Of a stretch of 34,857 nt of DNA, positions 18,079-24,653 are shown in pieces (the stretch's first letter is position 1; every line of letters begins with the position of its first letter). The position numbers and the translations under genes are program-made. This stretch comes from an uncultured beta proteobacterium (GTDB taxonomy: Bacteria > Pseudomonadota > Gammaproteobacteria > Burkholderiales > SG8-41). Where the stretch lies: NCBI GenBank assembly GCA_903893565.1, contig CAITMU010000112.1:1-34857 (forward strand). Direction: 5' to 3'. The notes under the pieces are model-generated. The model had not been told where the DNA came from, made no database searches, and saw only the letters and a list, made by a program, of their open reading frames with translations.

Positions 18079-18461
18079 AAATCATGAGATCTATTTCTTC
18101 CCCATGGATTAGGGTTGAGGTGCGGTAAAAGGTTGGGTGAGAGAGCTAATATGAGTGTGGTGCGATTGACGCAAGGAATTGGGCTCTTTATTGAGGGAAT
18201 TAAGCGCCTCATGATAAGAAATCCTCTTCTCGAGAAGTTTTTGTGTGAAATGGTGAAATAATATCTAAGTAATTGATTTGTAGTATTTTTTAAACTATAG
18301 TGTTTAGATGTCTTGCTCTTAATCGTTTTTTTGAAATGCACTGAAGTAAATAATGCCCATAAAATAGAGTGGCGAGTTCTAGGGCATATTGTTTTTGTTG
18401 TTTCATGTGCAAGAGTTTTTTTAATCTTGGCTTTATTTTATGAAATTATAGGAGATTGGCA
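18079..18461. other. Spacer before the second receptor gene
   Basis: About 380 AT-rich bases. It contains a possible 36-codon plus-strand frame (separate entry). A minus-strand frame of 88 codons here is low-complexity and not credible. No clear terminator or -35/-10 pair was identified, so the second receptor may be read from the main operon or from its own undetected promoter. AGGAG at 18450-18454 is the ribosome binding site of the receptor gene. Confidence 0.35.
18151..18261 (+). CDS. Possible small protein, 36 residues
   Basis: The ATG at 18151 is preceded by GAGAG with about seven bases spacing and opens a frame that ends at TAA 18259-18261. The product is basic and partly amphipathic (GIGLFIEGIKRLMIRNPLLEKF). 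The frame is open back to 18088, so it could also be the tail of a decayed gene. No family is recognised. It is listed because it lies in the operon direction between the channel and the second receptor. Confidence 0.2.
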   Translation: MSVVRLTQGIGLFIEGIKRLMIRNPLLEKFLCEMVK

Positions 18462-20261
18462 TTGAGTTTATTTAAAACGTTTGAAAAAAAGAACCTCCTG
18501 ACAAAATTAATCTTTGGTTTTTCAATTGTCATATTTTTCATGTTGGTCATTTCCTACATGACTATTACGAGTATGGGACAAATGATGCAAGCCACGCAAA
18601 CGATGTATGATCGCGACCTTGTCGGTATTTCAACTATTAGGACCTTGAGTCGCGACGCAAATATTATAGGGCGCGTGCTTAATCGATTAGTCTTGGCGGT
18701 CAATGCCAATGAAGACAGTGGTGTGAATGCGGCGAAAGAAACCATCGCAAAAACAAAAACGATTGTAATGGGCAATTACGCCAAGGGTAAGACCACTATT
18801 TTTCGCGCAGAAATATTAGCCGATTATGTGAAAATTGGTGAGATGTTGGAAACCTATTTTACCATGGTGGATAAAGTGATTGCCGTAGCCGAAAAAGACG
18901 GATCCGTGGCGGCCTATGACTTAATACGGAATAAGGAGTATCAGGGGCATTTCGCATCTATGACGGAAAAAATAGCCCGTGTGAATACAATGAAGCAAGA
19001 AGCGGCTGAAAAAAGATTAGAAGTAGCTCATGAGGATTTTAAAACTTTACAATTGACCTCTTGGTCCCTATTTGCTTTTGCCGTATTCACTTCTATTTTG
19101 ATTTGTGTGTTGGTTAATCGATCCATTAACTTGCCGTTATCGAGTTTACAAAAAAGTTTAAATGATTTAGCCGAGTCAAAGTTAAATACGCAGATTGCAA
19201 ATACCGATTACACCAATGAAATTGGTGATATGGCCAATGCAACGGTGCATTTGCAAGTCAGCCTGCAAAAAGCGGACAATTTAGCCAAAGAAGATCAAGA
19301 ACGAAATCGCATAGCGAAAGAAACGACGGAGCAGATCGGAAGGATTATTGGTTTAGCTGCGGCAGGCGACTTTACCGCTTCTGTGCCATTAGAAGGTAAG
19401 GAAGGATTTTTTAAAGACATTAGTGAACAGGTTAATCGTCTTATTGAGACGGCGCGAAAAGCATTTATTGAGATTTCTAAGACTTCGGTTGCTCTAGCCA
19501 GTGCGGCTGAGGAACTGTCTGCATCAAGTTTACAAATGATTTCTAATGCTGAAGAAACCAGCTCACAGGCTAAAGTGGTTTCGAATTCTGCAGTTCAGGT
19601 GAGTAGCAATACTCAGTCCGTTGCAGCTGGCGTAGAGGAAATGAGCGTCAGTATTCGTGAGATTTCTGTTAATGCGGTTCAAGCCTCCTCAGTGGCCGGA
19701 AAAGCAGTGGAAATCGCTCAAAAAACCAATGTCATTATGACTAAATTGAATACGAGTAGTCTAGAAATTGGAAACGTATTAAAGGTTATTACCAGTATTG
19801 CTGAGCAGACAAATTTACTGGCTTTGAATGCAACGATTGAGGCTGCTCGGGCGGGGGAGCTCGGTAAAGGATTCGCCGTGGTTGCTAATGAAGTTAAGGA
19901 ATTGGCTCGTCAGACAGCAAAGGCCACGGAAACGATTGGTGGCAATATTAATATGATTCAATCGGATACGAAAGGGGCTTTGACTTCGATTGAAGAAATT
20001 TGTGACGTGATAAATAAGATCAGTGATATTTCCAGTTCTATTGCGAGTGCTGTCGAAGAGCAAGCGGCAACCACAGGTGAAATGGGGGGGAGCGTATCTG
20101 AGGCTGCTGCTAGCAGTACGGATATTGCCAATAACATAAGCTCAGTGGCTGAGGCGGCCAAGAGCACTTCTGAAGGGGCATCTAACTCTCAGAGATCCGC
20201 TAGCGATTTGGCTAAATTAGCTTCTCAACTGAAAACGTTAGTATCGAGTTTTAAAATTTGA
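18462..20261 (+). CDS. Methyl-accepting chemotaxis protein (second receptor of the cluster)
   Basis: A 599-residue receptor paralogous to the first one. A membrane helix at about 16-38, a periplasmic sensor of about 155 residues and a second helix at about 196-220 are followed by a HAMP domain. Next comes an extra HAMP-like segment ([21 protein letters not shown], near 286-306) absent from the first receptor, then the signalling domain with [19 protein letters not shown]. There is no C-terminal CheR-docking pentapeptide. The start is TTG 18462, seven bases after AGGAG; an upstream TTG at 18456 has worse spacing. Its periplasmic part differs from the first receptor, so it may bind another ligand while feeding the same CheA. 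Confidence 0.92.
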   Translation: MSLFKTFEKKNLLTKLIFGFSIVIFFMLVISYMTITSMGQMMQATQTMYDRDLVGISTIRTLSRDANIIGRVLNRLVLAVNANEDSGVNAAKETIAKTKTIVMGNYAKGKTTIFRAEILADYVKIGEMLETYFTMVDKVIAVAEKDGSVAAYDLIRNKEYQGHFASMTEKIARVNTMKQEAAEKRLEVAHEDFKTLQLTSWSLFAFAVFTSILICVLVNRSINLPLSSLQKSLNDLAESKLNTQIANTDYTNEIGDMANATVHLQVSLQKADNLAKEDQERNRIAKETTEQIGRIIGLAAAGDFTASVPLEGKEGFFKDISEQVNRLIETARKAFIEISKTSVALASAAEELSASSLQMISNAEETSSQAKVVSNSAVQVSSNTQSVAAGVEEMSVSIREISVNAVQASSVAGKAVEIAQKTNVIMTKLNTSSLEIGNVLKVITSIAEQTNLLALNATIEAARAGELGKGFAVVANEVKELARQTAKATETIGGNINMIQSDTKGALTSIEEICDVINKISDISSSIASAVEEQAATTGEMGGSVSEAAASSTDIANNISSVAEAAKSTSEGASNSQRSASDLAKLASQLKTLVSSFKI

Positions 20262-20287
20262 AATGATTTTTTAAAAGAACCTCTTAT

Positions 20288-20379
20288 ACAAGGCCAATAC
20301 TCGATTGGTCAATCCTTCCAACGGGCTCATTTAAGCTGCTTTATAGTTGAGGATTGAGTCGCTTTCGACGTGGCCTTGT
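20288..20379 (+). ncRNA. Predicted structured RNA with a three-way junction
   Basis: Three helices fit together. The closing stem is ACAAGGCCA (20288-20296) with TGGCCTTGT (20371-20379), nine perfect pairs. Inside it are TCAATCCT (20309-20316) with AGGATTGA (20350-20357), extended by CAAC/GTTG (20319-20322 with 20346-20349) across a two-base bulge, and directly next to that GTCG-CTTT-CGAC (20358-20369). A competing hairpin GATTG-GT-CAATC (20303-20314) would break the second stem. T-rich sequence follows. It lies 26 bases after the second receptor gene and about 400 before fabI. It may be a structured 3' end, a complex terminator or a regulatory RNA. No known family is recognised. Confidence 0.4.
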
Positions 20380-20686
20380 TATCGTTTTTATGTTTTATCT
20401 GAGGATTTTCTCCCATTATTTTTGCTTTTTTTCTTTCCTTGTTTCAGGTGCTGGGCCTTTAGTAACTTCTGATGTGATGGATGAGTTCACACCCTGTTGA
20501 TGTCGTTGGTATTTAAGCGACTTTTTTCAATTCGAGGGGTGGGCCTGTCAAATGCCCATGATGCGAAGACTCATGAAGATGCGTTCCTGACTTTTTTTTC
20601 TTGTGAACGTTTAAATACATAACGCCTCTTTCCCTGTGTAAATTCATTATGGTAATGACGATATTTCCCTATGGCGTTGTTGATCG

Positions 20687-20728
20687 TTGATTCACATCAA
20701 TTTATTTTGATTCAATCCCAATTATTAT
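20687..20728 (+). promoter_or_regulatory. FNR/ANR box and -10 element of a class II promoter
   Basis: TTGAT-TCAC-ATCAA (20687-20700) matches the FNR/ANR consensus exactly. A -10 hexamer TATTAT lies at 20723-20728, predicting a transcription start near 20735. The centre of the box, 20693.5, is then at -41.5, the standard position for FNR-type activation. The fabI start codon is 40 bases further on. This predicts anaerobic induction of fabI and the genes behind it. Confidence 0.75.
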
Positions 20729-20774
20729 CATTCCATATTTTATCGATGCACTCTTACACTTTATATGGTCATTC

Positions 20775-21572
20775 ATGGGCATTAATGAAAACTCTAAAAT
20801 TCTCATTACAGGTTTATTAAGTGAACGATCTATTGCTTATGGCATCGCTAAAGCGTTGCGACGGCAAGGAGCGCGATTGGCGTTTACTTACCAAAATGAA
20901 GCCATAAAAACTAGGGTTGAAAAGTTAGCCCATGAGTTTGACGCGGAGCTTATCCTACCTTGTGATGTATCCAGTGATGAGCAGATTCAAGCACTCTTTG
21001 ATTCCTTGTCTTTACATTGGCCAAAACTGGATGGAATCGTTCACGCCATTGCTTTTGCACCCAGAGACGCACTCTCAGGTTCTTTTCATGAATCCGTAAC
21101 CCGTGAAAATTTTAGAATTGCACACGATATCAGTGCTTACAGCTTAGCTGCTTTGGTCAAGGCAGGTTTGCCACTGCTGAATCGGGGCACGGCCTCTGTG
21201 GTGGCTCTATCTTATCTGGGCGCTGTACGGGCCGTGCCAAACTACAATGTGATGGGATTAGCGAAGGCGAGTTTAGAATCTTGTATTCGATATTTAGCAT
21301 TTAGCTTAGGACCGTTGGGTATTCGTGTCAATGGGATTTCGGCAGGACCTGTGAAGACCTTAGCCTCTTCAGGCATTGCTAATTTCAATCAACTTTCTGA
21401 TTTTTTTGAAAAAAATACACCACTCGGACGCATGGTCAATATTGAGGAGATTGGAGATGTGGCCTCCTTTTTGTGTAGTGGGATGTCCAGTTCTTTGAAT
21501 GGTGAGATTGTGTATGCCGATGGGGGATTTCATATGTCAGGGTTTCGTCTTTCTGCCAATGCTTCAACCTAA
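20775..21572 (+). CDS. fabI: Enoyl-[acyl-carrier-protein] reductase FabI
   Basis: A cytoplasmic short-chain dehydrogenase of 265 residues catalysing the last reduction of each fatty acid elongation round. The cofactor motif is ITGLLSERSIAYGIAKAL (residues 11-28), as in FabI. Tyr147 and the catalytic pair Tyr157/Lys164 stand in YLGAVRAVPNYNVMGLAKASLE. ISAGPVKTLASSGI and YADGGFHMSG complete the family pattern. It is the first gene behind an FNR-type promoter and overlaps the next gene by 14 bases. Its pairing with a UfaA/FabX-like enzyme suggests a role in oxygen-limited fatty acid synthesis; whether a second housekeeping copy exists cannot be seen here. Confidence 0.93.
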   Translation: MGINENSKILITGLLSERSIAYGIAKALRRQGARLAFTYQNEAIKTRVEKLAHEFDAELILPCDVSSDEQIQALFDSLSLHWPKLDGIVHAIAFAPRDALSGSFHESVTRENFRIAHDISAYSLAALVKAGLPLLNRGTASVVALSYLGAVRAVPNYNVMGLAKASLESCIRYLAFSLGPLGIRVNGISAGPVKTLASSGIANFNQLSDFFEKNTPLGRMVNIEEIGDVASFLCSGMSSSLNGEIVYADGGFHMSGFRLSANAST

Positions 21573-22758
21573 CCCCGTTTTAATTAATGATATTTTGCCA
21601 AAATGGCAGATCAAAGGACTGTCACTATTGCCCATCGTTCAAGGCGGAATGGGGTTAGGGGTGTCTGCGCACCGCTTGGCCGGCTCCGTGGCACGGTGTG
21701 GAGCCGTTGGGACAATCTCCAGTGTCGATCTGCGGCGCTTACATCCTGATTTAATGCAGCAAACCCATAAAAGTCGTGATAAGGCACTCATTGATCGAGT
21801 GAACTTAGTGGCATTAGACCGTGAAATTAAGGCCGCTTTGGTGCTTGCCGATACCCAAGGGTTGGTGGCCGTTAATATAATGAGAGCGATTAGTGCTTAT
21901 TCTGCTCAAGTCATTCAGGCTTGCCAATCCGGTGCCCAAGCGCTGGTGGTGGGGGCGGGCTTACCCTTAGAGCTGCCCCAACTGACCAAGGATTACCCCG
22001 CGGTCGCTTTGATCCCAATCCTCTCTGATGTCCGGGGCATTAGTATTTTAGTAAAACGGTGGATCAAGAAGACTCGACTACCGGATGCCATTGTGATTGA
22101 GCACCCTTTATACGCAGGGGGGCATCTGGGAGTGACTAAACCAGAGCAAATCAACGATCAACGATTTGATTTTGCTATCGTATTGGAGCAAGCCCTGGAG
22201 TTCTTGAAGCAAATGGGGCTTGAATCCGAAAAAATACCACTCATTCCGGCTGGCGGTATTAATTCCCATCAACAAATTAAATCTTTGCTCTCTTTAGGGG
22301 CTAGTGCTGTCCAATTGGGAACGGCTTTTGCTGTTACGCAGGAGGGGGATGCTCACGAGAATTTTAAGCAAGTGTTGGTCAATGCTAAAGCTGAAGATAT
22401 TGTCACTTTTATGAGTGTCGCCGGTTTACCGGCTCGGGCAGTGAAAACCCCTTGGCTTGTTAAATATCTTAAAAATCTGGACATTTTAAAAAAAAGAGCT
22501 AAAAAAAGAGTGGACTGCACCTTAGCGTTTGACTGCTTAGAGCATTGTGGGCTACGCGATGGCATAGCGCATTTTGGTCAGTTTTGTATCGACCACCATC
22601 TTCAAGCGGCATTTAAGGGGGATATTGAACATGGCTTATTTTTCCGAGGGGCAAGCCCCTTGCCCTTTGGTCATGACATTCGAACCGTTAGACAGTTAAT
22701 CGATTTATTGATATTTAATCTTCAACCGAAAAATGTCAATTCTCAATCACTATCATGA
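21559..22758 (+). CDS. Nitronate monooxygenase-family flavoprotein, UfaA/FabX-like
   Basis: A 399-residue FMN-dependent barrel protein. VQGGMGLGVSAHRLAGSVA near 28-46, AGGHLGV near 187-193, IPAGGINSHQQI near 229-240 and LGASAVQLGTAFAVTQE near 246-262 mark the nitronate monooxygenase/FabK family. Unlike plain members it has a Cys-rich C-terminal part (Cys320, Cys326, Cys330, Cys343, then GDIEHGLFFRG), the layout expected of a bound iron-sulfur cluster as in Helicobacter FabX. Relatives UfaA (Neisseria) and FabX make unsaturated fatty acids without oxygen. I chose ATG 21559, because earlier codons only shadow the fabI end. The call of UfaA/FabX function is inference from motifs and from pairing with fabI under an FNR promoter; plain nitronate oxidation is the alternative. 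Confidence 0.72.
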   Translation: MLQPNPVLINDILPKWQIKGLSLLPIVQGGMGLGVSAHRLAGSVARCGAVGTISSVDLRRLHPDLMQQTHKSRDKALIDRVNLVALDREIKAALVLADTQGLVAVNIMRAISAYSAQVIQACQSGAQALVVGAGLPLELPQLTKDYPAVALIPILSDVRGISILVKRWIKKTRLPDAIVIEHPLYAGGHLGVTKPEQINDQRFDFAIVLEQALEFLKQMGLESEKIPLIPAGGINSHQQIKSLLSLGASAVQLGTAFAVTQEGDAHENFKQVLVNAKAEDIVTFMSVAGLPARAVKTPWLVKYLKNLDILKKRAKKRVDCTLAFDCLEHCGLRDGIAHFGQFCIDHHLQAAFKGDIEHGLFFRGASPLPFGHDIRTVRQLIDLLIFNLQPKNVNSQSLS

Positions 22759-22814
22759 GATTTCTCCTGACCTTTTGTTGTTATTGTTTTTAGCTATTTA
22801 AAAGGATTCAATCA

Positions 22815-23771
22815 ATGGCATCCATTACCGAGCATATTGACCGAGTGACATTAATCCCGCAATCGTATTTGAAAGCAGTCTTACCCGCACCTCGTGCGGT
22901 AAAAATAGAAATTTCCGGGCGATGTAACTATCGGTGTGGGTTCTGCGCATTACGTACTCGTGAATCACAGCCAAAAGAGGATATGTCGTTTTCTTTTTTT
23001 ACACGTGTAGCCGATCAAATGCGGGAAGCCGGGGTTGAGGAACTAGGGCTTTTTTATTTGGGTGAATCTTTTATGAATCCCAGTGCCTTAGTCGATTGCA
23101 TTCATTATGCTAAAAAAGAACTGGAATTTCCTTATGTTTTTTTAACCTCCAATGCGTCCTTGGCCTACCCTGAAATCGTTAATGCTTGTATGGCCTCTGG
23201 ACTGGATTCCTTAAAGTGGTCAGTCAACGCCAGCGATGCGAGTCAATTTTCTAAAGTCATGGGGGTATCAAGTCGTTTTTACACACAAAGTTTACATCAC
23301 ATTCGAAGTGCTTGGAAAATAAGAGAAGCGGAAAGTTATCAAACAGGTCTATATGCTTCTTCCATCTTGTATGACGACAAACAAAAAAAGGCGATGCAGC
23401 CTGTGTTAGAAACTTCTATTCTCCCCTTCGTTGATGAGCATTATTGGCTACCTCTTTACTCGATGGGTTCTTTTGCTACCGAGCGAGAAAAAGTACTGGG
23501 CTATCGTCCCATTGCAGGCAACCAAGGGCGTCTGGATAAGCTTCGTAATCCTTTGCCCTGTTGGTCCGTCTTTACGGAAGCGCATATCACGACGGAAGGT
23601 CATTTATCAGCTTGTTGTTTCGATGCCACGAATCATTGGTCGATGGGTAACCTACATGAAATGAGTTTTATGCAAGCTTGGAATGCACCTCAATTTGTAA
23701 GCTTACGCCAAGCTCATTTGGAGCAAAACATTAAGGGCACCGTATGCGAAAATTGTATGGCGTATGATTAA
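22815..23771 (+). CDS. Radical SAM/SPASM domain protein
   Basis: A 318-residue enzyme with the radical SAM cluster motif CNYRCGFC (near residues 37-44) in KIEISGRCNYRCGFCALRTRE, and a C-terminal SPASM-type segment with further cysteines (NPLPCWSVF, HLSACCFDATN, GTVCENCMAYD) that would hold auxiliary iron-sulfur clusters. MGNLHEMSFMQAWNAPQF is typical of SPASM proteins. Substrate unknown: such enzymes modify peptides, proteins or carbohydrates. ATG 22815 follows AAAGGA at good spacing. A 56-base gap after the flavoprotein and the shared direction suggest membership of the FNR-controlled operon, so an oxygen-sensitive enzyme here would fit. Confidence 0.85.
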   Translation: MASITEHIDRVTLIPQSYLKAVLPAPRAVKIEISGRCNYRCGFCALRTRESQPKEDMSFSFFTRVADQMREAGVEELGLFYLGESFMNPSALVDCIHYAKKELEFPYVFLTSNASLAYPEIVNACMASGLDSLKWSVNASDASQFSKVMGVSSRFYTQSLHHIRSAWKIREAESYQTGLYASSILYDDKQKKAMQPVLETSILPFVDEHYWLPLYSMGSFATEREKVLGYRPIAGNQGRLDKLRNPLPCWSVFTEAHITTEGHLSACCFDATNHWSMGNLHEMSFMQAWNAPQFVSLRQAHLEQNIKGTVCENCMAYD

Positions 23772-23798
23772 TGAAAATAGGTTCGGTGTGTTGATTTT

Positions 23799-23838
23799 CT
23801 AGGGCCCTCTAGCCTTAAGCCGTCTTAAGGGGGCCTAG
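23799..23838. repeat. Inverted repeat in a convergent intergenic region
   Basis: CCTTAAG-CCGT-CTTAAGG (23813-23830) is a perfect seven-pair stem with a four-base loop, and CTAGG (23799-23803) can pair with CCTAG (23834-23838) outside it. It lies just after the radical SAM gene. No T-run follows on the plus strand, so it is not a classical intrinsic terminator, but it could protect or end the operon transcript. Confidence 0.45.
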
Positions 23839-23848
23839 AAGAGAGTTT

Positions 23849-23904
23849 AAAAAAAAATAATAGCTATGGTAATGCCCCCTTGACCATGGTCAATGGGGCG
23901 CATT
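23849..23904 (-). terminator. Possible terminator of the cytochrome gene
   Basis: An inverted repeat at 23871-23904 has the palindrome TTGACCATGGTCAA (23880-23893) at its centre and GC-rich arms. Read on the minus strand, the stem is followed after 13 bases by nine T (A-run at 23849-23857 on the plus strand). The gap before the T-run is longer than usual, so the call is tentative. Confidence 0.4.
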
Positions 23905-23913
23905 ACAAGTAAA

Positions 23914-24537
23914 TTAATTATCAACCGGGTGATACATGTAGATGATGGCTGCACGAATCTCTACATCCGTTAAGTCAGCCCTTTCCCCCCTAGGAGGCAT
24001 ACCCCCATGACCATGAATGGCTGAATTGACGGTTAAATCAATACCATTTTTTAATCTTGGGATCCACGCTAGGTTATCTCCAATGCGAGGTGCGCCATTT
24101 TTCCCCGTTTGGTGGCATTTATAACACTGTTCCTGCACGACTTGTTTGCCGGTGCGTAAGGGGGCGGCAAGCGTTTGTAGGTTTAGCGGTTCAATCCAAT
24201 GACCGCCCGACTGATTCACCATAAAGGTGATTGCACGGCTAATCTCGAAGTCGGAAAGACTATCATTACCCCCGTGGGCAGGCATGAGTCGAATGCCTTG
24301 TATGGCATTTTGGGTGAGACTCGTCAAACCTTTGCTTGCCCTTTTCTGCCAATCTTCTTTATTACCCACTTTGGGCGCTCCTGTCTCGCCCGTGAGATGA
24401 CATTTAAAACAAGTCGTATTAAATATCGCTTTACCTTCCCTTTGCGAAGCCGCCTCTGTACTGACCATGAAAAGCGAAAATCCAGAGATTAAAACCCAGC
24501 CTATTAGATGTTTAATGATTAGTTTGCCATTCTCCAT
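23914..24537 (-). CDS. Di-haem c5-type cytochrome c
   Basis: An exported electron carrier of 207 residues. A signal peptide (IIKHLIGWVLISGFSLFMVST) is followed by two similar cytochrome c5-like domains. The haem motifs are CFKCH (43-47) and CYKCH (138-142), each followed by GAPK/GAPR and a domain with a candidate methionine ligand (LMPAHGG near 85, GGMPPRG near 179). The two domains look like an internal duplication. The start at ATG 24537 is supported by GGGAG at suitable spacing. It lies 116 bases downstream of the ribonucleotide reductase gene on the same strand; no oxidase or denitrification enzyme is nearby to name a partner. Confidence 0.88.
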   Translation of the reverse strand: MENGKLIIKHLIGWVLISGFSLFMVSTEAASQREGKAIFNTTCFKCHLTGETGAPKVGNKEDWQKRASKGLTSLTQNAIQGIRLMPAHGGNDSLSDFEISRAITFMVNQSGGHWIEPLNLQTLAAPLRTGKQVVQEQCYKCHQTGKNGAPRIGDNLAWIPRLKNGIDLTVNSAIHGHGGMPPRGERADLTDVEIRAAIIYMYHPVDN

Positions 24538-24653
24538 GATCGACTCCCGCAGTTTTTTTGCTACCCTTCATTATGCTTTTACCCGCTTTCATTCTAGTTG
24601 TGGTTGAATTCAGAGGATTGATTTTACGCAAACGAAAGGGCTTATTACGAAGC

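Larger units (their letters stand above)
20262..20774. other. Intergenic region between the second receptor and fabI
   Basis: This stretch holds the structured RNA candidate (20288-20379), a central T-rich part, and the FNR-type promoter of the fabI operon (20687-20735). A 40-codon frame beginning at ATG 20500 is unremarkable and is not called as a gene. Confidence 0.5.

Noticed and set aside
18075..18341. Minus-strand frame of 88 codons after the channel gene
   Set aside because: It is low-complexity, rich in Lys, Asn and Ser, has no recognisable motif and overlaps the channel gene end.
20500..20622. Forty-codon frame between the structured RNA and the fabI promoter
   Set aside because: No ribosome binding site, no family resemblance, and it lies in a T-rich non-coding stretch.
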